Assembly (NCBI GenBank): GCA_964487915.1
Contig: CAZASN010000002.1
Span: 1 to 64,000, forward strand
Length of the DNA: 64,000 bases
Origin: Proruminimicrobium sp964487915
GTDB taxonomy: Bacteria > Elusimicrobiota > Endomicrobiia > Endomicrobiales > Endomicrobiaceae
Direction of reading: 5' to 3'
Shown here: piece after piece, positions 54,498-62,614 of the stretch
Layout: every line of letters begins with the position of its first letter
Numbering within the stretch: position 1 is the first letter of the stretch
Position numbers and translations under genes: made by a program
Notes under the pieces: model-generated
Told to the model about the DNA's origin: nothing
The model's input: the letters and a program-made list of their open reading frames with translations, nothing else
Databases searched by the model: none

Positions 54498-55338
54498 TCT
54501 GTATCTTGAAATAATCAATAAAAGACCCGACGGTTACCATAACATAGAATCCGTAATGCATACGGTAAGCCTTTTTGACACTCTTGAATTTTCATCAACG
54601 ACAGGCGAAAATATTGAACTTACATGCAGCGATAAATCCCTTCCGGCCGATTCCACGAATCTCGTTTATAAAACGGCAACAAAAATGCAGGAAAAATACG
54701 GCGTACCCCGCGGGATAAAAATTCATCTTCATAAAAATATTCCGATGGGAGCCGGTCTCGGCGGAGGTTCTTCCGATTCTGCGGCGGTAATAAAAGCGCT
54801 GAACCAATTATGGAATATTAACGCTTCAAAAGAAGAACTGGTATCGTTTGCAAAAACAATCGGAGCCGACGTTCCTTTTTTTCTGACAGGCGGAACCGCA
54901 AAAATTGAAGGAATCGGCGAAAAGGTTACAAAAATTCCTTCAGAAGTAAAATTACACGCCGTTCTTGTAAAACCCGATTTCGGAGTTTCAACTGTTTTAG
55001 CTTATTCAAAAATAAAATTCCCGTTGACAAATCAACGCAAAATTCATAAAATTACGGACGTCTTAACAAAAAGTTCTTTTACGTCGGAAGCAGCTAAAGA
55101 TTTGCTATTTAACAGATTTGAGGAATTCGTTTTTCCTGATTTCCCGGAGATAGAAAAAATTAAAACAATGCTTCAAAGTTTCGGTTGCGCCAGTTTAATG
55201 TCCGGTTCGGGAGCTACAGTATTCGCTTTAACGTCGTCTCGGGAGAAATCCGAGGAGATAGTTAAGCGGTTAAGCATATATAAATGGAATACTTGGGCTG
55301 TCAGCTCATGTGAATTGCATGATAATGCGGGGGTGTAG
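54469..55338 (+). CDS. ispE: 4-diphosphocytidyl-2-C-methyl-D-erythritol kinase
   Basis: GHMP kinase of the MEP isoprenoid pathway, about 289 residues. PAKINLYLEIINKRPDGYH at the start, ATP loop PMGAGLGGGSSDSAAVI near 93, and LMSGSGATVFAL near 243. The ATG at 54469 has AGGGG upstream and gives the usual IspE start (MILKAPAKINL); the longer frame from 54448 is rejected. Followed after 3 bases by spoVG, an arrangement found in many bacteria. Confidence 0.95.
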   Translation: MILKAPAKINLYLEIINKRPDGYHNIESVMHTVSLFDTLEFSSTTGENIELTCSDKSLPADSTNLVYKTATKMQEKYGVPRGIKIHLHKNIPMGAGLGGGSSDSAAVIKALNQLWNINASKEELVSFAKTIGADVPFFLTGGTAKIEGIGEKVTKIPSEVKLHAVLVKPDFGVSTVLAYSKIKFPLTNQRKIHKITDVLTKSSFTSEAAKDLLFNRFEEFVFPDFPEIEKIKTMLQSFGCASLMSGSGATVFALTSSREKSEEIVKRLSIYKWNTWAVSSCELHDNAGV

Positions 55339-55341
55339 AAC

Positions 55342-55614
55342 ATGGTTATAACCGAAGTCAGGATTTTCCCGAAAAACGAGGAAAAATTGAAGGCGTATGC
55401 TGCTGTAACTTTTGACAATGTTTTTGTTGTTCACAATTTAAGGATCGTCAAAGGCGAAAAAGGTCTGATGGTCTGCATGCCGTCCAGAAAGAAAAACGAC
55501 GGAACGTTTAAGGACATAGCCCATCCTATAACAAACGAATTCAGAGGCGAACTTGAAAAAATAGTTCTCGCCGCTTACGATAAAAAGTTAGCGGAAGAAC
55601 CTCCTAAAATATAA
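55342..55614 (+). CDS. spoVG: SpoVG family regulator
   Basis: 90 residues with the strongly conserved core VTEVRIFP-like start (here VITEVRIFPKN), FDNVFVVHNLRIVKG and FKDIAHPITNEFR. SpoVG binds nucleic acid and is a global regulator in non-sporulating bacteria too. It follows ispE by 3 bases with GGGGGTG upstream. Confidence 0.95.
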   Translation: MVITEVRIFPKNEEKLKAYAAVTFDNVFVVHNLRIVKGEKGLMVCMPSRKKNDGTFKDIAHPITNEFRGELEKIVLAAYDKKLAEEPPKI

Positions 55615-55633
55615 AAATACGCAAATTTTCAAT

Positions 55634-55704
55634 TCCGAGATGGTGTAATGGCAGCACAAGAGAATTTGGATCTCTTTGTCTAGGTTCGAATCCTAGTCTC
55701 GGAG
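55634..55704 (+). tRNA. tRNA-Gln (TTG anticodon)
   Basis: Complete cloverleaf: acceptor TCCGAGA/TCTCGGA, D stem GTGT/GCAC, anticodon stem AGAGA/TCTCT with loop ATTTGGA (anticodon TTG, reading CAA and CAG), T arm CTAGG-TTCGAAT-CCTAG, discriminator G. The 3' CCA is not encoded. It lies 19 bases after spoVG, at the left border of the AT-rich NACHT islet. Confidence 0.95.
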
Positions 55705-56019
55705 TTTCTTTATTTGTCTTTTTATTTTATACTTTGTTGCCAAAATGCTCGGATACTTCCGGCTCTGCCTGTTCACAGTATACTCTCGCATTTTGTCGTC
55801 TCGTCTAAAATAAAAACACTGCATAAAATTGCTCTGCTAGTATTTATGGTCAGAAAAAATTAAAAATCATCTTACGCAAAAAATATTTAGTTTTTCTTGG
55901 ACTTACATCTACCATCCAACAGCACAGATCTTGAATTCTTTAAAAATAAAAAAACTCTTGCCTAGCTCAAAACTTTTTTGTGAAACAAATCCATAACTTT
56001 TCATAGCATATAGAATATA

Positions 56020-56049
56020 TTGACATATATTAAATTTTCAAAATTTAAT
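56020..56049 (+). promoter_or_regulatory. Promoter of the NACHT-HNH unit
   Basis: TTGACA at 56020-56025, 18 bases, TTTAAT at 56044-56049 (five of six). It lies about 34 bases before the ATG at 56083, which has a full AAAGGAGGT ribosome site. The spacer and -10 are covered by the palindrome at 56026-56052. Confidence 0.6.
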
Positions 56050-56052
56050 ATA
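56026..56052. promoter_or_regulatory. Perfect 27-base palindrome over the NACHT promoter (operator candidate)
   Basis: Arms TATATTAAATTTT and AAAATTTAATATA, 13 bases each and perfectly complementary, around a single central C. It starts directly after the -35 box and covers the -10, exactly where a dimeric repressor would block RNA polymerase. No repressor gene lies in the islet, so the regulator, if any, is elsewhere. Confidence 0.6.
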
Positions 56053-56082
56053 CTCAAAGCATTAATAAATAAAGGAGGTTAT

Positions 56083-57888
56083 ATGGATTCAATTCAAGCA
56101 TTGGTAAGCATATTTGGCACTGCAATTGCCAAGGCATTATCAGATATTAAAGATGATGTAATGTTTTATTTCAATCAAAGAATTCCAGAATATCTTGCTA
56201 GTATTGAAAGCAAGTTTTCAAATACTAAAACATTTTTATACCGAACAGAAACTGTAAATTTTTATGATGTGTACTTTGAAATTTCATTAAAAAATAAAAA
56301 ATGTAATAATTATATAGTAAAAGATATTGAAAGTTTATTTAAACAAACAAATTTTATTTCTATAATAGGGAATGCTGGCAGTGGCAAAAGTATGTTATTG
56401 AAACATATATTTCTAAGCTCAATAAAACAAACACTTAAAATCCCTATAGTAATTGAACTTAGACACCTGAATGATTTTTCGGGAAATTTTATTGAATATT
56501 TAAACTCATTATTATGTGGTAAAAATAGAATTCCAAATACAAAGATTTTAGAAAGAATTCTATCGGAAGGTAACTTTTTATTCTTAATTGATGGATATGA
56601 TGAAATATATAGCAAAAACAAAGAAAAAATAACATCAGACATTATTAATTTCATAGACAATTACAATAAAAATTATTTCTTAATTACATCAAGACCTAGT
56701 GCAGGATTAGAAATAATACCTAGACTTGATAATTATTATGTTAACCAATTAAGCGACAAACAGATAGAAGAATTTACACGTAAACAGTTAAAGCTAATGG
56801 ATGATACTAAACTCGCAGATAAAATTATTGCCGTTATAAATAAATCTGATAATAAATCATATCATGCATACCTTTCAAGTCCTTTGCTCTTATCAATGTT
56901 CATCATAACATTTAAGTCTTATCCTGAATTACCTACATCTAGAGCTAAATTTTATTGGAATATCTTTGATACTCTTTGTAATAAACATGATAGTTTCACT
57001 AAACATGGCGGATATCAGCACGAAAGAAAAAGCAATTTAGAAAATGAAAATATTGAAAAAATACTAAAATGGTTCGCATACAAATCATTTTTTGCAGGCA
57101 AATATAGTTTTGATGAGCAATATTTAAAAGAGACTCTAACCATAATAAGGGATAAATTATCTATTAGCTGTGACATAGAAAAATTAATATATGATTTAGT
57201 AGTTTCTATCTCAATAATAATGCAAGAAGGAAGTGAATACAAATTCCCTCATAGATCACTTCAAGAATATTTCACAGCAATATTAATTAAAGATCAGTCT
57301 GATGTAGATAAGCAAAAATTTTATAATGACTTATCAATTAAACCCATTATATTGGGCAATTTTGGATTTTTAAAATTGTGTTATGAAATAGATAACAAAA
57401 ATTTCAATAAATTTTTTGTATTGCCCAATTTGAGAAAGATTATAGAAAATTTTAATATTGATGATGATGAAATTATATGCAAGAAATTTTTAGAGAAATT
57501 AAAATTTTGTCATATTTTTAGACAACCAGACTACAGTTGTAATACCTCACAATATCATCCTAGTTTATCTTTTTTTCTAATAGATTTATTTCAACCAAAA
57601 GATGAAGTATCAACTCTTTTACATTTTGCACCTATTAAAAATTCAAATACACTTAAAGAACCTAGAATGAAGAATATCATTCAAAACATTGGCATAAAAC
57701 TTGATGAAACTCAAACGCTTGTAGACTACAGTAAAAACTGGAACAAACAAGTTTATGAATTTGTAAAATTAATCGGAATAGAAAGTATAATATTAGAAGT
57801 CATAGATAAAATAAAACACACTATTCCTGAATTGGAAACCCAGATTGCTATACAAGAAAGCAATGAAAGTGATTTGTTAAATTTATAA
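56083..57888 (+). CDS. NACHT-domain STAND NTPase (bacterial NLR-like)
   Basis: 601 residues. An N-terminal region of about 85 residues has no domain I recognise (amphipathic helix first, MDSIQALVSIFGTAIAKALS). The NACHT core follows: Walker A GNAGSGKS (96-103), Walker B with NACHT-type FLFLIDGYDE (165-174), sensor ITSRP (201-205), SPLLLSMF (266-273), and the winged-helix mark FPHRSLQEYFTA (388-399). The last 200 residues show no LRR, WD40 or TPR repeats. NACHT proteins of this size act in antiphage defence in other bacteria, where ATP-driven oligomerisation turns on an effector. Base composition is far richer in A/T than neighbours. Start chosen at the ATG with AAAGGAGGT. Confidence 0.88.
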   Translation: MDSIQALVSIFGTAIAKALSDIKDDVMFYFNQRIPEYLASIESKFSNTKTFLYRTETVNFYDVYFEISLKNKKCNNYIVKDIESLFKQTNFISIIGNAGSGKSMLLKHIFLSSIKQTLKIPIVIELRHLNDFSGNFIEYLNSLLCGKNRIPNTKILERILSEGNFLFLIDGYDEIYSKNKEKITSDIINFIDNYNKNYFLITSRPSAGLEIIPRLDNYYVNQLSDKQIEEFTRKQLKLMDDTKLADKIIAVINKSDNKSYHAYLSSPLLLSMFIITFKSYPELPTSRAKFYWNIFDTLCNKHDSFTKHGGYQHERKSNLENENIEKILKWFAYKSFFAGKYSFDEQYLKETLTIIRDKLSISCDIEKLIYDLVVSISIIMQEGSEYKFPHRSLQEYFTAILIKDQSDVDKQKFYNDLSIKPIILGNFGFLKLCYEIDNKNFNKFFVLPNLRKIIENFNIDDDEIICKKFLEKLKFCHIFRQPDYSCNTSQYHPSLSFFLIDLFQPKDEVSTLLHFAPIKNSNTLKEPRMKNIIQNIGIKLDETQTLVDYSKNWNKQVYEFVKLIGIESIILEVIDKIKHTIPELETQIAIQESNESDLLNL

Positions 57889-57909
57889 AACATTGGAAAT
57901 GAATAAACC

Positions 57910-58227
57910 ATGAATAATTGGAATATACCGGCTGATTTAGAAAAAGAAATAAAAGAAAGGGATAAAAAATGTGTTTACTGTGGAATCGAATTAACAGAAA
58001 CAATTTGTCCGAACAAATCGCGTAAAAACTTAGGAACTTGGGAACATATAATTAATGACGCTACTATTATAACCATTGCTAATATTGCAAGATGCTGTGC
58101 TCCATGCAATTCCAGCAAGGGTAAAAAATTACTGGCAGAGTGGCTAGAATCAAATTATTGCAAGGAAAAAGGTATTAACAAAAATACTGTTGCAACTGTT
58201 ATTAAAAAAGCTTTAAATAAAAAATAA
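57910..58227 (+). CDS. Small HNH endonuclease
   Basis: 105 residues. Zinc pair CVYC (21-24) and CAPC (63-66), with WEHIIND giving the catalytic His (46), Asn near 58 and the closing CNSSKGK pattern. This is the HNH core of homing and McrA-type nucleases with almost nothing else, apart from a helical tail. It lies 21 bases after the NACHT gene on the same strand with no terminator between, and shares its AT-rich composition. It is likely its co-expressed partner and a candidate nuclease effector; this role is inference. Confidence 0.8.
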   Translation: MNNWNIPADLEKEIKERDKKCVYCGIELTETICPNKSRKNLGTWEHIINDATIITIANIARCCAPCNSSKGKKLLAEWLESNYCKEKGINKNTVATVIKKALNKK

Positions 58228-58268
58228 CATTTTATATTCACATCATAAAAACTAAACTTATAAAATTT

Positions 58269-59729
58269 TTAAACTTTTTGGGTGGAGATGAGTTTTTGGA
58301 GAGCGAGGATATCTTCATTATTGGAAAGGACCAATAATATGTCGGCTTGTTCTATTACTGTTGAGCCGGACGGGACGATAAACTGGCCCTGACGGGAAAT
58401 TAAGACTATAAGCAGTTTTTTCGGTACTCCCAGTTCTGCTATTGTTTTGCCTACTGCCGGCGATTCGTAAGGAACGGGAACGTCGGTAAGTTCTGCATCC
58501 ATTCCGTCCATTTTTTCAAACTGGATAGGATAATTTATTTTTTTATTCATCGGAGCATCCAGCCCGAGAAGTTTTGAAACTATCGGGATTGAAGTTCCCT
58601 GTATAAATACGGAAATTGCAACTACGAAAAACACGATATTAAAAATTACGTTTGCCTGATCAATTCCTGCTGTCAGCGGAAACGTTGCAAGAATAATCGG
58701 AACGGAGCCTCTCAATCCCACCCACGAGATCATAAGTTTTTTTGCAAATTTCATTTTAAACGGAAGCAGGCTTATTAAAACTCCGGCCGGCCTTGCCACA
58801 ACCATAAGCAAAACCGTTATAAGAAGCCCTTTCCATATATAAGGAAGCATCTGAGACGGAAAAACCAAAAGGCCGAGCGTAACAAACATGACTATCTGCA
58901 TAAGCCACGCTATTCCGTCATGAAACTTTTTAATCATTCTTTTATTCTGAAATTCAACTTTACCGAGCATAAGTCCTGCGACGTAAACGGCTAAAAATCC
59001 GTTCCCTTTGACAAAACCTGCAATTGTAAAAGTGAGAAGAACAAGCGAAATCATTATAACGGGATAAAGCCCTTCATATTCAAGATTAAGCCTTTTAATC
59101 AGAAACAAACTAAACTTTGCCATCACATAACCGACTGCCAAACCCATTCCCATATCTATAATAAAACTGGGAACAAGAGAAATAAATTTTGTCCCCTGCA
59201 CTGTTATAAGGCTTATAACGCCGACTGTAAGAAAAACAGCCATAGGGTCGTTGCTTCCGGATTCAAATTCAAGAAGAGGTTTAAGCGGTTTTTTAAGACT
59301 GATATTTTTTGACCTCAATGTTGTAAATACGGCCGCGGCGTCTGTAGAAGATACAATTGAACCAAGCAGCATTCCTTCAAGAAGCGAAAAATTTAAAATA
59401 TAAACGGCAAAAAATCCCGTTACTACAGCCGTAATCAAAACGCCTAAAGTTGAAAGAATTATTCCCGGCAAAATAACGGGCTTTGTTTCTTTCCAGTCGG
59501 TATCAAGACCGCCTGAAAAAATAATAAATATCAAAGCTACCGTGCCGAGCGATTTTGCAAATACGGCGTTGTCAAAATAAATGCGGCCTATTCCCTCAGA
59601 ACCTGCAAGTATTCCTATGCCCAAAAAAACAAGCAACACCGGAACCGCAAACCTGTCCAGAACTTTACTTGATATTACGCTTATAAATATTAGAAGGGAA
59701 ATAAAAAATAACCAAAATTCAAATGACAT
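58269..59729 (-). CDS. K+/H+ antiporter, CPA1 NhaP2-type with TrkA-C domain
   Basis: 486 residues. About 12 membrane helices (residues 1 to 390), with the Na+/H+-exchanger core FESGSNDPMAVFLTVG near 152 and the WVGLRGSVPIILATFPL segment near 330. Then a cytosolic RCK-C/TrkA-C domain (ELTDVPVPYESPAVGKTIAELGV to the end), which binds regulatory ligands. This combination is typical of NhaP2/CvrA potassium/proton antiporters. It may matter that a KdpD-like K+ sensor is about 3 kb away. AAGGAAG precedes the ATG. Confidence 0.9.
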   Translation of the reverse strand: MSFEFWLFFISLLIFISVISSKVLDRFAVPVLLVFLGIGILAGSEGIGRIYFDNAVFAKSLGTVALIFIIFSGGLDTDWKETKPVILPGIILSTLGVLITAVVTGFFAVYILNFSLLEGMLLGSIVSSTDAAAVFTTLRSKNISLKKPLKPLLEFESGSNDPMAVFLTVGVISLITVQGTKFISLVPSFIIDMGMGLAVGYVMAKFSLFLIKRLNLEYEGLYPVIMISLVLLTFTIAGFVKGNGFLAVYVAGLMLGKVEFQNKRMIKKFHDGIAWLMQIVMFVTLGLLVFPSQMLPYIWKGLLITVLLMVVARPAGVLISLLPFKMKFAKKLMISWVGLRGSVPIILATFPLTAGIDQANVIFNIVFFVVAISVFIQGTSIPIVSKLLGLDAPMNKKINYPIQFEKMDGMDAELTDVPVPYESPAVGKTIAELGVPKKLLIVLISRQGQFIVPSGSTVIEQADILLVLSNNEDILALQKLISTQKV

Positions 59730-59781
59730 TAACTTCCTTTTTTTTGAGCGATATTTTTTTTGATAATCTATTTTAACATTT

Positions 59782-60210
59782 TTATTTTAATTCTTTAAGC
59801 CAATTTTTTATTTTTGACTCTATTTCGTCTCTGACTATTCTTGTTTTCGCTTTCTTTTCTTCAAGATTATCTTTAAAAGAAGACGGATCGGCAAAACTCC
59901 AGTGGATTTGTTTTACGACCCCCGGGAAAATTGGGCATGTTTCAGACTGGGATTCGTCGCAAACGGTAATAACATAATTAAAAAAACTGCCGTTTTTATA
60001 AAAATCAAAAACGCTTTTCGTTTTGTTATTTGAAATATCTATCCCTATTTCTTTCATAACTTCAACGACTACGGCATTAAGAGTACCCGGTTCAATCCCT
60101 GCGCTTGTAACTTCAAATTTATCACCGCCGTGTTTTTTCAAAAAAGCTTCAGCCATCTGGCTTCTTGCAGAATTGTGAACGCATACAAAAAGAACTTTAA
60201 TTTTATCCAT
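59782..60210 (-). CDS. arsC: Arsenate reductase, thioredoxin-coupled type
   Basis: 142 residues with the low-molecular-weight phosphatase fold. The P-loop CVHNSARSQMAEAF (Cys10, Arg16) is the active site, and ITVCDESQSETCPIFPG gives the two further cysteines of the relay near 83 and 90. This is the Bacillus/Staphylococcus pI258-type ArsC, not the glutaredoxin-linked type. It reduces arsenate to arsenite for export by the overlapping upstream ACR3 gene (8 bases overlap). GGAGGT precedes the ATG. Confidence 0.93.
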   Translation of the reverse strand: MDKIKVLFVCVHNSARSQMAEAFLKKHGGDKFEVTSAGIEPGTLNAVVVEVMKEIGIDISNNKTKSVFDFYKNGSFFNYVITVCDESQSETCPIFPGVVKQIHWSFADPSSFKDNLEEKKAKTRIVRDEIESKIKNWLKELK

Positions 60211-61234
60211 TGAAATACCTCCTTTTAAAATACAGCGAAACTTTTACAAGAGCTATAAGAACAGGCACTTCAACCAAAGGCCCGATAACTCCTGCAAACG
60301 CCTGCCCCGAATTTATGCCGAATACCGCTATCGCAACGGCTATAGCAAGTTCAAAATTATTGCTTGCCGCCGTAAAAGCAAGCGTTGAAGTTTTTTCATA
60401 ACCGGCTTTAACTTTTTTGCCCATATAAAAAGAAATGAAAAACATGATTAAAAAATAAACCAAAAGCGGAACGCTTATTCTTAAAACATCAAATGGAATT
60501 TTTACTATATATTCTCCTTTTAAAGAAAACATTACAAATATAGTAAAAAGCAATGCAATCAAAGTAACGGGACTTATTTTAGGAATAAAAACATTGTGAT
60601 ACCATTCTTTAGTTTTAAATTTCAGCATAATAAATCTTGTTGCCATGCCTGCAATAAAAGGAATACCAAGATAAATAAAAACGCTTTTTGCTATTTCGCC
60701 TATTGTGATATTTACTACTGCTCCTTCAAATCCAAGCCATTTAGGCAAAACGGTTATAAAAATCCAAGCGTATAGCGGATAAGCCAAAATTTGAAATATG
60801 GAATTAAAAGCGACAAGTCCCGCGCAGTATTCGGTTGAACCTTCGGCAAGATCGTTCCATACTATTACCATTGCAATGCACCGGGCAAGCCCTATCATTA
60901 TCAAACCAATCATATATTCCGGATAATTATGCAAAAATAAAACTGCAAGCAAAAACATAAGAACAGGCCCTATAATCCAGTTTTGTACCAGAGATACCAT
61001 AAGTATTTTTTTATCTTTAAAAACATCGCCGAGCTCTTCATATTTTACTTTTGCAAGAGGCGGATACATCATAATTATAAGACCGAGCGCAATAGGAATA
61101 TTTGTAGTGCCGGACTGAAATGTATTCCAAAAACCGGATATTGAAGGCAGCAAATATCCTACGCCTACACCCGCAGCCATAGCGGCAAAAATCCAAACCG
61201 TTAAAAATCTGTCAAGAAAAGATAACTTCTTCAT
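60203..61234 (-). CDS. acr3: ACR3-family arsenite efflux permease
   Basis: 343 residues, ten membrane helices. The family landmark GLARCIAMVIVWNDLA near 112 contains the essential Cys, and FTAASNNFELAIAVAIAVFG near 283 is the second conserved block. Exports As(III). It lies between the CDF gene and arsC under the ArsR-controlled promoter. GAGGACG lies before the ATG. Confidence 0.94.
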   Translation of the reverse strand: MKKLSFLDRFLTVWIFAAMAAGVGVGYLLPSISGFWNTFQSGTTNIPIALGLIIMMYPPLAKVKYEELGDVFKDKKILMVSLVQNWIIGPVLMFLLAVLFLHNYPEYMIGLIMIGLARCIAMVIVWNDLAEGSTEYCAGLVAFNSIFQILAYPLYAWIFITVLPKWLGFEGAVVNITIGEIAKSVFIYLGIPFIAGMATRFIMLKFKTKEWYHNVFIPKISPVTLIALLFTIFVMFSLKGEYIVKIPFDVLRISVPLLVYFLIMFFISFYMGKKVKAGYEKTSTLAFTAASNNFELAIAVAIAVFGINSGQAFAGVIGPLVEVPVLIALVKVSLYFKRRYFNG

Positions 61235-61249
61235 TAAACGTCCTCTATG

Positions 61250-62176
61250 TTATTTTTTAAAAAAATCTTTTTCAGAACATCTGTCGGTTTCAATTTGAAG
61301 CGTTACATGGTCAATTTTGTATTTTTCTTTCAGCAGCTGCTCAATTTTTCCAGAGATACAACATGCCTGCGACAGCATACAATCTGTAATATCAACATGA
61401 GCTTCAAAATAAACGGTATTCTCATTTGACATCCAAGTATGGACATGATGTATGCTGCGGACTTCCTCAAAACTTTCAATATCTTTTTGTATGGCGGCAT
61501 AATCCAGATCGGCTGAAGACTGCATCAGTATATCAACTGTTTTTTTAACTATTTTCCAGCTTTCTGTCATAATATAAACAGCTATTACCAAAGTAATAAC
61601 GGGATCTATCCAAAAAATATGCCAAACTGAAATCGCAATGCTTCCCAGCACGACGCCTACCGATGAAAGAGTATCTCCCAAAATATGAAGATAACTTGAT
61701 CTTATATTCATATTATTGTGCGATTCTTTTTTCAACAAAAGCATTGAAATGAAATTTGCCAAAAGACCTACCGTTGCAACCATAAACATAATAGTGCCGT
61801 TAATTGTTTCGGGGTTTTGAAAACGTTTTACGGCTTCAAATATCAAAAACAAACAAATTACCAGCAATACGGATGCATTAATAAAAGCGGCTATTATTTC
61901 AGCTCTTTTATATCCGTATGTTCTTTTTTCATCTTTTTTTCTGCCCGCAATTTTCCATGCGCAATAACTGAAAATTATAGAAACCGTATCGCTAAAATTA
62001 TGAACGGCGTCGGATAACAGAGAAAGACTTCCCGACATTATTCCGCCGATTATTTCAGCAAGCGTAATACAGCCGTTTAAAATAATTACTCCCAAATATT
62101 TTGAGCCCGATAATCCCGTATAATCATGGGCATGATTATGGCTGCAGATGTGGTTATGTTTTTTATTTTCAGTCAT
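61250..62176 (-). CDS. Cation diffusion facilitator (Zn/Cd/Co-type)
   Basis: 308 residues. A His-rich N-terminus (HNHICSHNHAHDY), six membrane helices with the CDF metal sites SDAVHNFSD in helix 2 and HILGDTLSS in helix 5, and a C-terminal ferredoxin-like domain with HVHTW. An exporter of Zn2+/Cd2+/Co2+ in the ZitB/CzcD group. It starts by ATGA overlap with arsR, so it is the first structural gene of the operon, an unusual companion for arsenic genes. This suggests the repressor senses more than arsenite. Confidence 0.9.
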   Translation of the reverse strand: MTENKKHNHICSHNHAHDYTGLSGSKYLGVIILNGCITLAEIIGGIMSGSLSLLSDAVHNFSDTVSIIFSYCAWKIAGRKKDEKRTYGYKRAEIIAAFINASVLLVICLFLIFEAVKRFQNPETINGTIMFMVATVGLLANFISMLLLKKESHNNMNIRSSYLHILGDTLSSVGVVLGSIAISVWHIFWIDPVITLVIAVYIMTESWKIVKKTVDILMQSSADLDYAAIQKDIESFEEVRSIHHVHTWMSNENTVYFEAHVDITDCMLSQACCISGKIEQLLKEKYKIDHVTLQIETDRCSEKDFFKK

Positions 62177-62535
62177 TTATTTTTTCTCGCTTCCCTTATT
62201 TTGCAGATATGTTCTTTATTTAATCCGGCGCTTTTTATTAAATCTTTTTCTACTACAGCATCATCATTAAGAGATTCCTTGATAATTTTGCTTAATTTCG
62301 CCGCGTATTCGCCTGACGGTTTATTAAGCATATAATTTGTCCAAAAACCGTCCTGCTCGTGTTTAACAAACTCTGCAGCTTTAAGTTTTTTTAAATGCCT
62401 TGATACGCTCGGCTGTGTAATCCCCAAAACATGCGACAACTCACATACGCACATTTTTTTACTTTCCAATAGTTTTAAAATACGTATTCTGTTTTTATCG
62501 GCCAACGCCTTTAATATTTTTTCAAGCGGCTGCAC
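62173..62535 (-). CDS. arsR: ArsR-family metal-sensing repressor
   Basis: 120 residues, winged helix: IRILKLLESKKMCVCELSHVLGITQPSVSRHLKKLK. The CVC on the DNA-reading helix is the As(III)/Cd(II) site of ArsR and CadC proteins. A further Cys lies near the C-terminus (EHICKIREA). The start is GTG at 62535 with GGAGG 6 bases upstream. Just upstream lies a perfect inverted repeat over its promoter, the expected operator, so it is autoregulated. Confidence 0.92.
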   Translation of the reverse strand: MQPLEKILKALADKNRIRILKLLESKKMCVCELSHVLGITQPSVSRHLKKLKAAEFVKHEQDGFWTNYMLNKPSGEYAAKLSKIIKESLNDDAVVEKDLIKSAGLNKEHICKIREARKNK

Positions 62536-62549
62536 AAAAAACCTCCGTA

Positions 62550-62579
62550 AAACTAAATAGCCTGTCTGCTATTTAGTTT
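62550..62579. promoter_or_regulatory. ArsR operator: 12-base perfect inverted repeat
   Basis: AAACTAAATAGC and GCTATTTAGTTT around the 6-base spacer CTGTCT. It covers the -10 and start region of the arsR promoter and ends 14 bases before the GTG. Size, position and symmetry fit an ArsR/SmtB dimer site. Confidence 0.75.
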
Positions 62580-62603
62580 ATTTAAAAAAAACATGTTTGT
62601 CAA
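62575..62603 (-). promoter_or_regulatory. Promoter of the arsR-CDF-acr3-arsC operon
   Basis: On the minus strand TTGACA, 17 bases, TAAACT. The -35 is perfect and the -10 is weak, overlapped by the operator. Confidence 0.6.
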
Positions 62604-62614
62604 TAATTAATTTA

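Larger units (their letters stand above)
55705..56082 (+). other. Non-coding, strongly AT-rich left border of the NACHT islet
   Basis: 378 bases without a credible gene. The first part is T-rich after the tRNA; an 8-base inverted pair CAAAATGC / GCATTTTG occurs near 55741 and 55789. The remainder is A/T-rich and unlike the flanking coding DNA. The last 65 bases carry the promoter and palindrome of the NACHT gene. I found no copy of the tRNA 3' end at the far side of the islet that would mark an attachment site. Confidence 0.6.

Noticed and set aside
55743..55811. Short open frame of 22 codons after the tRNA
   Set aside because: No ribosome site, no recognisable product, and the length is expected by chance.
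55634..58268. Integrative element inserted in tRNA-Gln with flanking att repeats
   Set aside because: No integrase, and no repeat of the tRNA 3' end appears between the HNH gene and the antiporter.
62585..62601. A- and T-runs near the arsR promoter as a terminator for kdpD-like gene
   Set aside because: The strong inverted repeat there lies over the promoter at operator position and is not followed by a U-run in the direction needed.
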